The notes: generated from the letters alone by a model not told the origin. 64,000 bases of DNA from an uncultured Verrucomicrobiota bacterium (GCA_902591645.1 CACJBM010000002.1:25982-89981), one strand, 5' to 3'. Shown: positions 39,341-48,845, counted from the stretch's first letter. Numbers and translations: made by a program.

Positions 39341-40438
39341 TTACTTTAATCCGAGCCCAAGGTTTTTCTTACAATATAGAATACTCCTAGCAATCTCACC
39401 TTTCTGGTAATCCTTATCAGCCTTCTTTTTATCAATTCCTTTTGGAGCTGCCCATGCTTTGCGTGGCTCCCCCTTCTTTGCAAGGGCAATGAATTTATCA
39501 TAGCCTGCCGGCTTACCTTTTGGCCAAGATTTCCAGAAAGCTTTATCTTTGATTTTTAATTCACGATTAAAACCAGAAATGGTCTCTATGTTGACTGCCG
39601 TATTAGGGCAAAGTTTGGAATACAATTCGAAATAAGATTTCAAATCAACGGTACCCTCACCCATTGCTGTCCACTGCGCAGTCACTCCATTTTCGCTTTC
39701 CCATAGAGCAGTATCACGTAGACTAGTAGTAATCGCATACTTTCCGAGATTTCTAAGATTTTCAATAGGGTCTTCGAGTGTCCAGATCGCATTTCCCGAA
39801 TCCATATTAGCACCCACAAAATCACTGCCTGCCTCTTCAATGAGATTCACTAGTTCAGTCGAATGCATGTCCCCAGCATGATTTTCCACTGCTATTTTAA
39901 TTCCATGATCAACACAGTAATTCTTATTTCTCTTTAGAACCGCAACAGTATCAGCAATGCGCGCCTCGATGCCCCCATCGCTCAAACGATCTCCCGAATC
40001 GCCTAGAATAACTCTGAAAGCTGGAGATCCTAGTGCCTTCGCCATGCGAACTCCTAACTTTAGATGATCATCCGCACTTCCCCAGTCCTTCTTAAAACGT
40101 CTGGCCGTAGGGCATATGGACCATGAACCTAATAAAATATTCACTCCATGATCAGCTGCGCTTTTAGATAGATTCTGTAAATAATTGCGATCATCAAGTT
40201 TTTCAAATGGGCCAAAATCTGTGATAAATAAAGTATCACATTTTAATTTTGCAGCGTAATCGATCAGTTCTTGAGCTTTCCAGCCCATTGCACGAACAGC
40301 AAAATTGTCATACCCAAGTGCAATTTTCTTTTTTACTTTCAAATTTCCTCTAACGACTGAGGAAGGATCAATTAATGTAAACCCAGTGCCAGCAGCAACG
40401 GCCGATTTAAGGAATCCTCTTCGTTTATTTTTTTGCAT
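39341..40438 (-). CDS. Sugar phosphate isomerase/epimerase-like TIM barrel, Tat-exported
   Basis: Xylose-isomerase-like TIM barrel protein, 365 residues. The N-terminus KNKRRGFLKSAVAAG is a twin-arginine (RRxFLK) signal, so it is probably exported folded to the periplasm. The barrel carries expected metal-binding steps, including CDTLFITDFG, KIAVENHAGDMHS (a Glu ligand) and FVGANMDSGNAIW (an Asp ligand). A C-terminal tail of about 60 residues rich in Lys follows. Such Tat-borne barrels are common in Planctomycetes and Verrucomicrobia beside sulfatases and DUF1080 proteins. The substrate is unknown. Confidence 0.85.
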   Translation of the reverse strand: MQKNKRRGFLKSAVAAGTGFTLIDPSSVVRGNLKVKKKIALGYDNFAVRAMGWKAQELIDYAAKLKCDTLFITDFGPFEKLDDRNYLQNLSKSAADHGVNILLGSWSICPTARRFKKDWGSADDHLKLGVRMAKALGSPAFRVILGDSGDRLSDGGIEARIADTVAVLKRNKNYCVDHGIKIAVENHAGDMHSTELVNLIEEAGSDFVGANMDSGNAIWTLEDPIENLRNLGKYAITTSLRDTALWESENGVTAQWTAMGEGTVDLKSYFELYSKLCPNTAVNIETISGFNRELKIKDKAFWKSWPKGKPAGYDKFIALAKKGEPRKAWAAPKGIDKKKADKDYQKGEIARSILYCKKNLGLGLK

Positions 40439-40573
40439 AGTAAAGAGAATAAGCCGTACTCAATTAATAAGGCAATAATCTAAATAGCAAAAAATCTGCA
40501 CCCTCACTAATCGCATTGTAAGAAAATTATGATTTGCAAATAGCATCCAATCCATTAAATGAATCCCACTCAT

Positions 40574-41299
40574 TCATGCCCAATTATGCTCAGGTGCCAA
40601 TGACTTTGCTTCCTTGATGGATATTTTCTCCAGAAGAAAACGTCTACTGTATCCTCCCCTGTTATACTTTTGGCAACATGGGTAACAAGCAGAATCCCGA
40701 CTCAACTTACGGACCCTTGGGACTACAATGCCACAGCAACGGCACTGATAAGCTAACTTTCGTTTAATAACCCTATTGGCAAGAGGAAGATCATGGCATC
40801 GCTTCTCTCCAGGAATCCCAAGCTCTGAACATGCACTTTGCCATTCTGGACCGTGCGGCTGTATTCTTCGGCCAGATGCTCTGAAGTGTGCAATCAAATG
40901 TGCAAGCTCATGTAAAAGCGTCCTGTCTGGTTCTTCGGGAGCAAACCGCTCTAACCTAGGGTTTAAATCAATTTGAGCATTACTATGATGAGCTAGGCCG
41001 GCCGTTGAGCTTAACCTCAAATTCCAAAACACTTTGACCTGATCAGCTAATGGATCAAGGCCCAACATACTTGCCATTCGCCTACACTTCTCAGTCAATT
41101 CATAATCAAATTTTAATCCTCGGCCACGCGCTATTTTTTTCCTTGGTACCGGTCTCGTTATCTCGAATAAATCAAAGAGCATCCCATTTGATTGAGACCT
41201 CCGTAATGAGGGTCGCGAATGTCTCCTTCGGTTCGAAGTGCCCTCACCTAGATTACTTGGAAGACCAAGTCTGAGCTGATGATATTCAGGAACTCTCAT
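40574..41299 (-). CDS. SprT-like zinc metallopeptidase domain protein
   Basis: A 241-residue protein with an SprT-like zincin domain. The motif HELAH (130-134) with downstream His149 (RIQPHGPEW) gives a complete zinc site, and a C-terminal zinc ribbon has Cys pairs CRCCG and CYPCCQKY. SprT/Spartan-type proteases in eukaryotes remove DNA-protein crosslinks; bacterial roles are poorly known. The N-terminal 50 residues are Arg-rich and may not all be translated, since the start overlaps the cysE stop by 14 bases and an internal ATG exists at residue 40. Confidence 0.8.
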   Translation of the reverse strand: MRVPEYHQLRLGLPSNLGEGTSNRRRHSRPSLRRSQSNGMLFDLFEITRPVPRKKIARGRGLKFDYELTEKCRRMASMLGLDPLADQVKVFWNLRLSSTAGLAHHSNAQIDLNPRLERFAPEEPDRTLLHELAHLIAHFRASGRRIQPHGPEWQSACSELGIPGEKRCHDLPLANRVIKRKLAYQCRCCGIVVPRVRKLSRDSACYPCCQKYNRGGYSRRFLLEKISIKEAKSLAPEHNWA

Positions 41300-42209
41300 C
41301 TTTTTCAGCTTCTCGATGAACTTTCTTATTTTTGATATCGTGCTCGACTTCGGACAATGCCACTAAAGAATCTTCCTCAATACTATTCATTATAAACGCA
41401 TTGGCACCTATAGTGCTACGCGCACCAATTACAGTCTCACCTCCCAGAATAGTTGCTCCCGGATAAATGACGACATCATCTTCAACATTAGGATGACGCT
41501 TGATACCCTTTATCGGATTACCATCATCATCTTTTGGGAAACTGCGGGCACCCAATGTGACCCCATGATAAAGCTTAACGTGACTGCCTATCACACAAGT
41601 TTCGCCAACCACTACACCGGTCCCATGATCAATAAAAAAATGAGAACCTATCTGTGCCCCCGGATGAATATCAATACCAGTTTTCGAATGGGCCCACTCC
41701 GTCATCATTCTTGGTATGAAAGGAATCCTCAAAGAATATAAAACATGTGCCATCCTCTGAATCGCGATTGCTTCAAGGCATGGGTAAGCTAGGATAATTT
41801 CCTCAAAACTTTTTGCTGCTGGATCGCCCTCGTAAGCAGCCTCCACATCAGTTCTTAGTACGCTCCTTAGTCTTGGTAATTCAGATAAAAAACGACACGC
41901 TAAATTATCAGGAGATTCTTCTCGAATTTCTTTAGAATCATCAGACGCCAGTCTAAGACTCCTATTTATCTCTTTCGATAAGGTCAAAAGAATTTGTGAA
42001 ACCACCTGACTGGTTTCCTTCTCAAGATTTTCTGATGCGATTGCATCGGTTTCTAGAAAACCGGGAAAAACGAGCCTAAGTAAATCTTCACAGAGGCCCG
42101 CCACGGCCGGCCTTGAAGGTAAATTGGCGGTGTCAATGCGATTAATACCACCCACTTCCTGATAAGAAATGAGTAAATCATCAACTATCTTGCGTTGTAA
42201 GCTTTCCAT
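41286..42209 (-). CDS. cysE: Serine O-acetyltransferase
   Basis: First step of cysteine synthesis: acetyl-CoA plus serine to O-acetylserine. The left-handed beta-helix of hexapeptide repeats is clear: IHPGAQIGSHFFIDHGTGVVVGETCVIGSHVKLYHGVTLG, then NVEDDVVIYPGATILGGETVIGA. His of IDHGTG and VKLYHGVTLGA match the catalytic region. At 307 residues it has the long N-terminal helical domain. The last part (EVEHDIKNKKVHREAEK) is charged. It is followed by the SprT-like gene with a 14-base overlap. Confidence 0.93.
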   Translation of the reverse strand: MESLQRKIVDDLLISYQEVGGINRIDTANLPSRPAVAGLCEDLLRLVFPGFLETDAIASENLEKETSQVVSQILLTLSKEINRSLRLASDDSKEIREESPDNLACRFLSELPRLRSVLRTDVEAAYEGDPAAKSFEEIILAYPCLEAIAIQRMAHVLYSLRIPFIPRMMTEWAHSKTGIDIHPGAQIGSHFFIDHGTGVVVGETCVIGSHVKLYHGVTLGARSFPKDDDGNPIKGIKRHPNVEDDVVIYPGATILGGETVIGARSTIGANAFIMNSIEEDSLVALSEVEHDIKNKKVHREAEKDESS

Positions 42210-42217
42210 ATATTAGC

Positions 42218-42251
42218 CGGTTAAATTGCAAAAAAGATTGGCCATTAACCG
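42218..42251. other. Inverted repeat upstream of cysE
   Basis: CGGTTAA (42218-42224) and TTAACCG (42245-42251) flank a 20-base spacer starting nine bases before the cysE start. It could be an operator or a leader hairpin controlling cysE. Confidence 0.35.
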
Positions 42252-42388
42252 AAATAAAATAATAACTAATACAAATAATAAGGTAAACTTAACTAATTGT
42301 CTTGCGATGAATGCCATTTTTTTGTATCTCAAAAAAGCAAAAACAATGAATTAACCTAAAATAACTACACCCTTATGCCGCATGTGAA

Positions 42389-42417
42389 TTGACAGAGCAG
42401 AATAGTGAACTTATTAA
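42389..42417 (+). promoter_or_regulatory. Candidate sigma-70 promoter for the lipoprotein gene
   Basis: Perfect -35 TTGACA (42389-42394), 17-base spacer, then TATTAA (42412-42417). A start about seven bases later would give a leader of roughly 15 bases before the ATG at 42439. Confidence 0.6.
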
Positions 42418-42438
42418 GAATTGGCCCAAAAAATTGAC

Positions 42439-42912
42439 ATGCTAACAAATTTATTCCTCAGATTTTGTGCTGTCATCTTAGTGATTTTGCTAAATTCGGG
42501 ATGCCAATCCCTGACAAGCCAAACCAAAATCACAAATTCCAAATATTTCCATCTGGACCCTGAAAAAGAAATTAATTCTCCGGATCCTATGGTCCGATTT
42601 GAACAACTTCATTTTTTGCATGGCGCGGTCACTGACAAAGAGAAGAAACAGAGAGCAGGGCACTACTACGTCTTTTGGTGGACAGATCCTTCGCATAGAC
42701 CAGTAACTATTAGATTTGAATATCGTCAGAAAAAAACAGGCTCAAAGATTTATTATCGCACAGTCAACGTTTCGAATCCAAAAACTAAGAACAAAACTAG
42801 GTTCAAAGTCACAGGCAAAGAATACCAAAGTAAAGGGAAAGTAACTGCTTGGCGTGTTTTAATTCTGCGCGAGAACCAAATCATTGCCAGTGATCAATCC
42901 TACCTCTGGTAA
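42439..42912 (+). CDS. Putative lipoprotein of unknown function
   Basis: A 157-residue protein from the ATG at 42439; an upstream TTG at 42421 is in frame but would break up the signal peptide. The signal ends in a good lipobox, LNSGC, followed by QSL, so it should be lipid-anchored. The mature part is soluble with a beta-rich look (YYVFWWTDPSHRPVTIRFEYRQKKTGSKIYYRTVNV, then a conserved-looking AWRVLILRENQIIASDQSYLW ending). I do not recognise the family. It is followed by STAS and phosphatase genes and may share their transcript. Confidence 0.65.
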   Translation: MLTNLFLRFCAVILVILLNSGCQSLTSQTKITNSKYFHLDPEKEINSPDPMVRFEQLHFLHGAVTDKEKKQRAGHYYVFWWTDPSHRPVTIRFEYRQKKTGSKIYYRTVNVSNPKTKNKTRFKVTGKEYQSKGKVTAWRVLILRENQIIASDQSYLW

Positions 42913-43024
42913 GGTTACATTTCCTCTCTGCCTTTCATTAACCAAAAAAAAGCGAACTTGGAATGATTCCCCTTGCCTATCTTGTTGCATAGGCTTTTCT
43001 TTGAACTGGTTTTCTAATCTTGAC

Positions 43025-43561
43025 GTGAATCCGGTTGCACCTATCTATGTTGGACAGCTCCAGAATGGGGTAGTGTGGATTCGTGTCGAAGGCAAAGGAT
43101 CATTTCAGAACAGTCAAGGACTCAAAAAATTCGCAGATTTAATGATCGATCGAGGCTCAAAAGAATTTGTCATTGATTTAGAAAATTGCCCGGTCATGGA
43201 CTCTACATTCATGGGAACACTTGTTGGAATAAAAAAGTCATTAGAGCCGGAGAATCAAAGAAATCTTGAAGTCATTAATGCCAATTCTCGCAACACACAA
43301 CTTCTCGTAAGTCTGGGCATTGATCTCTTATTAAAATTAGACACTGAAGGCAACGCTTGGCCGAAAATAAGAAATAAAATATCAAACTACATACAAAACG
43401 GCCAATACTTGGATATCGCCGAGATGAGCAAAGAAGAAAATATTCAACAATCTCTTGAAGCTCACCAAAATCTCTCAAATGCAGATAAGGATAACGTTCC
43501 AAGGTTCAAGGACGTAATTCATTTTCTCGAACAAGAACTGGGGCAACAATCTGCCTCATAA
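43025..43561 (+). CDS. STAS-domain anti-sigma factor antagonist-like protein
   Basis: RsbV/SpoIIAA-like STAS protein that normally binds an anti-sigma kinase when unphosphorylated. The STAS core is VGQLQNGVVWIRVEGKGSFQNS, FVIDLENCPVMDSTFMGTLVGI with the phosphorylatable Ser in MDST, and LLVSLGIDLLLKL. The start is uncertain: there is no ATG, and I chose GTG at 43025 just before the STAS domain, giving 178 residues. A TTG at 42884 would overlap the lipoprotein gene and add Cys-rich unlikely residues. A helical tail of about 50 residues follows. It is 23 bases before a SpoIIE phosphatase gene. Confidence 0.72.
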   Translation: MNPVAPIYVGQLQNGVVWIRVEGKGSFQNSQGLKKFADLMIDRGSKEFVIDLENCPVMDSTFMGTLVGIKKSLEPENQRNLEVINANSRNTQLLVSLGIDLLLKLDTEGNAWPKIRNKISNYIQNGQYLDIAEMSKEENIQQSLEAHQNLSNADKDNVPRFKDVIHFLEQELGQQSAS

Positions 43562-43584
43562 TTATGCAATAAACGCTTACGATC

Positions 43585-45030
43585 ATGACAACAACCATCG
43601 TAACGCTATTAGTCTCCTTCACCATTGCGATTGTTTGTATTATCTATATCTGCCGATATCAGAAAATTATAAATGAGCTCAAGCGTCAACGTAACGATAT
43701 TGAAAAAGAAGAGCTCCGAATGTTCGACTTTCTCAAGAGTCTAGGAGAGACTCTCACTCAGGAAGGGGGCACTAATCCGGGAACTCTGCACCGGACCATA
43801 GTTCGTGGCGCGGCTATGGTCGTCGATGCTCACGGCGCCGCTTTATATTTACTTGATAAAAGCAAAGACAATTTAGTTCCTGAATACCAAAGTGAAGCTT
43901 GCCCCATACTGATTCCTGTTCCATCTCACATAGCAGAGCAATCAGAAAAAATACCAAATACAATTAATAGCTACCGTCGACTCACAAGTGTTGGAAAAGA
44001 TTGGGGGCCCTTTGGTGAAGCTTTAAGGACAAGGAAATCATTAAAGGTTCAGAACATTGCCACTAATCCGCACTTTAAAAATGCTGACAATAACATTCAT
44101 CAAGGCGTTTCAACCATAATCGCCCCTCTGTGCTATGGAGGCAAGGAACTCGGGATATTGGCAGTGGCGAATGAATCTGGCGGAGAAAATTTCACAGAAA
44201 ACGATTATGAGGTTTTTCAATCCATTGCGGAACAGTCAGCATTCGCATTAGGCAATTCAATCGTTCATCTTGAAGCAGTAGAAAAAAAGAATCTAGAAAA
44301 GGAACTGAATACAGCTAGCGAAGTCCAACGCATCCTTTTGCCATCAAAATCACCAGAACTCGAAGGCTATAAAATCATGGGCCTCAATGTCCCCGCAAGA
44401 ATAGTTAGCGGAGACTATTTTGATTTCTTTGAAATCAATGATGAACACTTGGCTGTAGTCATAGCTGATGTATCAGGAAAAGGTGTACCCGCATCATTAA
44501 TAACTGCCATGTGCAGGAGTGTTGTTCGAGCCAATGCAATAAATGCTCTCTGCCCCGCAGAAGTTCTGCGCCGCGTGAATGAACAGTTATTCCCTGATAT
44601 CCGAGAAGACATGTTCATCAGTCTAGCATTTCTGATTTTGGAAAAAGGGACTGGGGAAATAGCCATTGCGAGAGCAGGACACGATGCTCCTCTGCACTTT
44701 AGAGCCGACGCAAAAGTTGCTGATCCTGTTCAAAGCCCAGGAATAGCTATCGGTATTGATTCGGGAAATGTTTTCAATAATGCTATTGAAAAGCATGGAA
44801 TTCATATGAAAACAGGAGATATTCTTCTACTATACACTGACGGAGTAAATGAAGCCTCCGATATCCGAGGAGAAGAATTTGGAATTCAAAGACTTCACAA
44901 ATCACTCATAAATGCCGCTCCAAAAGGAGCACAGAATGTAATTAGTGAAATACAGGAATCCGTTAACTTATTTGCTAGTAATGTCGCGCAAAATGATGAC
45001 ATCACACTTATTGCAATAGAAAAAACATAA
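43585..45030 (+). CDS. GAF-SpoIIE protein serine phosphatase (RsbU-like)
   Basis: PP2C-type phosphatase expected to dephosphorylate the neighbouring STAS protein. One N-terminal helix (about 3-22) anchors it, a short coiled linker follows, then a GAF sensor domain (about 55-225; AAMVVDAHGAALYLL, TIIAPLCYGGKELGILAV), then the SpoIIE domain (about 245-480). Metal-binding motifs are intact: VSGDYFDFFE, VVIADVSGKGVPASL, ARAGHDAPL, LLLYTDGVNEA and NDDITLIAI. The linker ELNTASEVQRILLPSKSP is the typical coiled junction. No anti-sigma kinase (RsbW) is adjacent. Confidence 0.9.
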   Translation: MTTTIVTLLVSFTIAIVCIIYICRYQKIINELKRQRNDIEKEELRMFDFLKSLGETLTQEGGTNPGTLHRTIVRGAAMVVDAHGAALYLLDKSKDNLVPEYQSEACPILIPVPSHIAEQSEKIPNTINSYRRLTSVGKDWGPFGEALRTRKSLKVQNIATNPHFKNADNNIHQGVSTIIAPLCYGGKELGILAVANESGGENFTENDYEVFQSIAEQSAFALGNSIVHLEAVEKKNLEKELNTASEVQRILLPSKSPELEGYKIMGLNVPARIVSGDYFDFFEINDEHLAVVIADVSGKGVPASLITAMCRSVVRANAINALCPAEVLRRVNEQLFPDIREDMFISLAFLILEKGTGEIAIARAGHDAPLHFRADAKVADPVQSPGIAIGIDSGNVFNNAIEKHGIHMKTGDILLLYTDGVNEASDIRGEEFGIQRLHKSLINAAPKGAQNVISEIQESVNLFASNVAQNDDITLIAIEKT

Positions 45031-45079
45031 AGTCTTTGCATAAAGAAATACCTTTTTTAGATATTCTGGAATTATCGGG

Positions 45080-45085
45080 TATAAT
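45080..45085 (+). promoter_or_regulatory. Perfect -10 box ahead of grpE
   Basis: TATAAT followed by a GC-rich GCGCGCC discriminator, 30 bases before the grpE ATG. The matching -35 is poor. No CIRCE inverted repeat is present. Confidence 0.45.
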
Positions 45086-45114
45086 GCGCGCCCAATAACT
45101 AATGCCCATATATA

Positions 45115-45780
45115 ATGAGCAAAGAATCAAAAAAGAACAAAGATCAGACCAAAAAGGACCCTACAGAGGAGGAGGACTTTTCTATTGATGTAAATAAAGC
45201 TGAAAATCCTAAAGAGGATTCAGATGGTTCCAACGAACAAAAATCAAAAAAAGAAGAAGAGCCCAAAGATCCTTTAAAAGAGGCACTGAAAGAGGCACTG
45301 AAAGAGGCACTGAAACAGGCAGAGCACTGGAAGGACATCGCGGCCAGGAATCAGGCAGAACTGGACAATTATCGCAAACGAATGGCAAGAGATAAAACAG
45401 AAGCCATTAAGTTTGCTAATGCCGGATTGCTTTGCGAATTGTTGCCAGTCATTGACAGTTTCCAAATGGGTCTTGACGCAGCTAAACTAGAAGACTCTGA
45501 ATCCATTATCACTAAGGGTATGGAAATGGTTCAAAAACAGTTAGAAGAATTCCTTTCGACGCAAGGAGCCACAGAGATCTCTGCCATTGGTCAGCCATTC
45601 GATCCTAATATGCATGAAGCAATTTCACAGGAAGAAAATAATGATATACCTGAAGGAAATGTTATTACCCAAATACGAAAAGGGTACAAACTTCATGATA
45701 GACTGTTACGCGCAGCAAACGTTATAGTTTCAAAAGGGCCAGAAAAAGATTCCGAATCAAGTGATGAAGAAGGCGCATAG
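45115..45780 (+). CDS. grpE: GrpE nucleotide exchange factor
   Basis: Co-chaperone that releases ADP from DnaK. The 221 residues begin with a very acidic, Lys-rich disordered region of about 60 residues, then a coiled-coil helix with HWKDIAARNQAELDNYRKRMARDK (about 68-91) and the beta-wing domain with FDPNMHEAIS and VITQIRKGYKLHDRLLRAANVIVSKG, as in all GrpE. A 12-base triplicate repeat (KEAL units) lies in the N-terminal region. It precedes dnaJ by 56 bases; dnaK is not in the window. Confidence 0.94.
   Translation: MSKESKKNKDQTKKDPTEEEDFSIDVNKAENPKEDSDGSNEQKSKKEEEPKDPLKEALKEALKEALKQAEHWKDIAARNQAELDNYRKRMARDKTEAIKFANAGLLCELLPVIDSFQMGLDAAKLEDSESIITKGMEMVQKQLEEFLSTQGATEISAIGQPFDPNMHEAISQEENNDIPEGNVITQIRKGYKLHDRLLRAANVIVSKGPEKDSESSDEEGA
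45280..45315 (+). repeat. grpE: 12-bp triplicate in grpE
   Basis: GAGGCACTGAAA occurs three times without change at 45280-45315, encoding repeated Glu-Ala-Leu-Lys. A replication-slippage origin is likely; it lengthens the helical segment before the coiled coil. Confidence 0.85.
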
Positions 45781-45836
45781 ACGCATTAGTCAACTCATTT
45801 ACTTTAATCCATAGCTAACAATATAATAAATTTTGG

Positions 45837-46967
45837 ATGTCTAAACGTGATTACTACGAAGTCCTTGGAGTCAACAAGAATGCAAGTGCTTCTGAAATCA
45901 AAAAAGCTTATAGAAAAGCTGCCGTAGAACATCATCCTGATAAAAATCCGGATGACCCATCAGCTGAAGAACGTTTCAAGGAAGTAAGTGAAGCCTATGA
46001 AATATTAAGTGATGAGGGCAAGAGAAGTACTTATGACCAGTACGGACACTCTGCTTTTTCTGGTCCTGGCAGATCGAGGGGAGGAGATCCATTTGATATC
46101 TTCAAAGAAGTCTTTGGAGGCAGTGGAGGAGGAGGAGGAGGTATATTCGAGGAGCTCTTCGGAAATAGTAGAAGGCGTGGCAGAACAAGCAATAATAGGG
46201 GTTCGGATTTAAGATATGACCTGCAAATCACTCTTGAAGATGCAGCAATTGGTACAGTCAAAGAACTTGAGCTGGCAAAACCTATAACCTGCAAAAAATG
46301 CAATGGGTCCGGATCTTCAAGTGGTTCAGGAACAAGTTCATGCAATACGTGCGATGGGCACGGGCAAGTCATTTCATCGCGAGGATTTTTTCAAGTCCAG
46401 CAGGCCTGTCCAGATTGTGGAGGGACCGGGCAAATCATCAAAGACCCGTGCAATGAATGCAGGGGAGAAGGAAGGTCAGAAGAACTGACTAGAATCAAAT
46501 TAAAAGTCCCTGCAGGAATTGCCCACGGATCTCGTATCCGCTCATCAGGAAATGGAGAGGCCGGTTTGCGTGGAGGGCCTCCCGGAGATCTCTACGTGGT
46601 CATACATATCCGTGAGCACGATATCTTTGAAAGAGAAGACAATGATCTTTACTGTGAAGTACCGGTACCCTTTACGGTCGCTGCACTGGGTGGAGAACTT
46701 GAAGTGCCCACCTTAGAGGGAAAAGCATCGATAAAAATTCCTCCAGGCACACAAAATTCTACTGTTTTCCGAATGAAAAATCGTGGAGTCCAATTTCTTA
46801 ATTCCTCTCAAAGAGGGGACCTCCACGTTCAGCTGCAGGTAGAAATACCCATAAAATTGAATAAGGAACAGAAAGATCTCCTCAATCAATTTGCCGATTC
46901 TATAGGAACAAAAAATTCTCCTATCCGAGAAAGCTTCTTTGAAAAAGCGAAGCGATTCTTCAAATGA
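45837..46967 (+). CDS. dnaJ: Chaperone DnaJ
   Basis: Hsp40 that stimulates the DnaK ATPase and presents substrates. The J domain has HPD (33-35, HHPDKNPDD), a Gly-rich linker ([17 protein letters not shown]), the four CxxCxGxG zinc repeats ([32 protein letters not shown]) and the C-terminal substrate domain. The length of 376 is standard. The codon for M1 follows TTTTGG with no ribosome-binding motif. Confidence 0.96.
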   Translation: MSKRDYYEVLGVNKNASASEIKKAYRKAAVEHHPDKNPDDPSAEERFKEVSEAYEILSDEGKRSTYDQYGHSAFSGPGRSRGGDPFDIFKEVFGGSGGGGGGIFEELFGNSRRRGRTSNNRGSDLRYDLQITLEDAAIGTVKELELAKPITCKKCNGSGSSSGSGTSSCNTCDGHGQVISSRGFFQVQQACPDCGGTGQIIKDPCNECRGEGRSEELTRIKLKVPAGIAHGSRIRSSGNGEAGLRGGPPGDLYVVIHIREHDIFEREDNDLYCEVPVPFTVAALGGELEVPTLEGKASIKIPPGTQNSTVFRMKNRGVQFLNSSQRGDLHVQLQVEIPIKLNKEQKDLLNQFADSIGTKNSPIRESFFEKAKRFFK

Positions 46968-46992
46968 TCTGATTCATTCTGCATAGTATTTC

Positions 46993-47742
46993 ATGCCTAG
47001 ATTTTATATAAGACCAGAATTCTGGGATCCTAATAATTTGATATTATGTAAATCAGAATCACACCATTGCCTCAATGTCTTACGCTTGAAAGAAGGAGAT
47101 AAAGTCAGTGCTTTTAATGGGCAAGGGGAAGAAGTTCATACAGAAATACAAATTGCCACTAAGAGCCAGGTTCAACTCAAAGAATCCCAACCTACCCAGT
47201 CTATTAAACCAAAGGCAAAAATTGCCCTTGGTCAGGCAATTCCAAAAGGGAAAAATATGGACCTCATCATTGAAAAAGCCACCGAATTGGGAATAAGCGA
47301 AATCTATCCAATTATTTCAGACCGGAGCATTGTCCGCATCAGTTCTGATGAACTGGTTAAAAAACAAGAAAAATGGCAACGAGTCGCCACAGAAGCATGT
47401 AAACAATCCGGACAGAACTGGTTACCTGAAGTACAAATACCTAAAAAACCTGAAGAATTATTTCAATCTGATCAGTTAAAATATGATCTGCTGCTCATTG
47501 CATCACTCCAAAAAGAATCCAAGCACCTCAAAGAAATCTTATCGGAATATCAAGATGCTCATCAAAAAACAAGACCTAATTCAGTATTGATACTGATCGG
47601 ACCAGAAGGAGATTTTACCCCATCAGAAATCAATGTTGCCCTGAATATTGGTTGCTCTCCCATGACCCTAGGCCCGATCGTCCTTCGATCAGAAACAGCA
47701 GCACTCTACTCTCTGAGTGTACTCAGTTACGAACTGTTATAA
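46993..47742 (+). CDS. rsmE: 16S rRNA m3U1498 methyltransferase
   Basis: SPOUT enzyme that methylates N3 of U1498 in 16S rRNA. The 249 residues show an N-terminal PUA-like segment (MPRFYIRPEFWDP; SHHCLNVLRLKEGDKVSAFNG) and the knotted SPOUT domain with ALGQAIPKGKNMDLIIEKATELGISEIYPI, LIGPEGDFTPSEI and LGPIVLRSETAAL. It directly follows dnaJ by 25 bases, a common bacterial order. Confidence 0.94.
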   Translation: MPRFYIRPEFWDPNNLILCKSESHHCLNVLRLKEGDKVSAFNGQGEEVHTEIQIATKSQVQLKESQPTQSIKPKAKIALGQAIPKGKNMDLIIEKATELGISEIYPIISDRSIVRISSDELVKKQEKWQRVATEACKQSGQNWLPEVQIPKKPEELFQSDQLKYDLLLIASLQKESKHLKEILSEYQDAHQKTRPNSVLILIGPEGDFTPSEINVALNIGCSPMTLGPIVLRSETAALYSLSVLSYELL

Positions 47743-47797
47743 ATCAACTTACCCGGGCTCATTGATCATGAACCTGGACATGTTTTGGTAATTTTCT

Positions 47798-48781
47798 TTA
47801 CTTCTTATCGACTACCCAAATGTTGCGATATCTTACAGGATTTCCATGATTCTGGAAGAAAACCGGACCAGGCTCAGGACCTTCTCTCATTGGCGAGGCA
47901 GTCGTTGCATGATCACAAACAGTCTTATCATGGATCAATACTCCATTGTGCCTAACTGTCATTGTTGCATTGGCTGTTTTTTTTCCATCCTTAAACTTTG
48001 CAGCCGTAAAATCAACATCATAAGTTTGCCAAGTAAGAGGTGGGAAACACATGTTCACGAGAGGAGCCTTAGTAGAGTAAATTCCTCCACACTCGTTGTG
48101 TTGACCTTCAAGCGCGAAAGAATCAAGGACCTGCACCTCATAACGACCATGCGCGTAAAAACCGCTATTCCCTCTACCCTGACCCCTTGCTTTTGGCTTG
48201 TAAGGAGTACGAAATTCAATGTGAATCTTGAAGTCACTGAAAGTCTGCTTACTGGTACATCCTTCCATCAATAGACCGTCCTCACTGGCTCTGCCACCTT
48301 TCCAGAGATCTGCTCCGTGTTTCTTTCCATCAAAGAGAATCACTGCACCTTCCGGCGCCTTGGCACCTAGAGTTGGACTCTTGCGTACTACTCGTTTCAA
48401 GCTGCCGATTTTTTCTCCATCTCTCATTACAGTAATTACACCATCCTTAATCGAAGCTTTACTTCCTGTGGCCATCGTAAAACTAGTAACGCCATCCTTG
48501 GTCTCGCCCTTGCCTCTAATCCTGTTCTCCTTATCGCCATCCCATCCATCGCCAGGAAGGCCACCTGGATATCCAACTACATCAAATTTTCCATCTCCGA
48601 GAGCAATTATCTGAGCACCTGCATCCCCACCTTCCACTTCACCGCGATACTCACCTTGGATCGCATAATCCGCATCCACATTGGCAGGATCAATATAAGT
48701 GCCGTTTTTACTTGGCGCAGAAATAAGGGAATGGTTGAAAATGGTAAGGAGAGATAAAATAATGAAAGTCTTTCTTTTCAT
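47798..48781 (-). CDS. Secreted DUF1080 (3-keto-disaccharide hydrolase-like) protein
   Basis: A 327-residue protein with a signal peptide (about 1-21, ending LISAPSKNG) and a C-terminal DUF1080 domain (about 140-325), a concanavalin-like fold now associated with 3-keto-glycoside hydrolysis. Segments such as ILFDGKKHGADLWKGG, FSDFKIHIEFRTPYKP, GQGRGNSGFYAHGRYEVQVLDSF and GPVFFQNHGNPVRYRNIWV fit the family. A separate N-terminal region of about 100 residues (ADYAIQGEYRGEVEGGDAG) lies before it. Such proteins are abundant in planctomycetes and verrucomicrobia. It is divergent from the sugar dehydrogenase gene. Confidence 0.88.
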   Translation of the reverse strand: MKRKTFIILSLLTIFNHSLISAPSKNGTYIDPANVDADYAIQGEYRGEVEGGDAGAQIIALGDGKFDVVGYPGGLPGDGWDGDKENRIRGKGETKDGVTSFTMATGSKASIKDGVITVMRDGEKIGSLKRVVRKSPTLGAKAPEGAVILFDGKKHGADLWKGGRASEDGLLMEGCTSKQTFSDFKIHIEFRTPYKPKARGQGRGNSGFYAHGRYEVQVLDSFALEGQHNECGGIYSTKAPLVNMCFPPLTWQTYDVDFTAAKFKDGKKTANATMTVRHNGVLIHDKTVCDHATTASPMREGPEPGPVFFQNHGNPVRYRNIWVVDKK

Positions 48782-48845
48782 GATATAGAATATTAGTTTT
48801 AATTATTGAGTAAATATATTCAAAGGATCTTAATCTATCGTTGCA

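Noticed and set aside
46031..46372. Minus-strand ORF with polyproline opposite dnaJ
   Set aside because: Polyproline is the complement of the DnaJ Gly-rich linker; no independent evidence.
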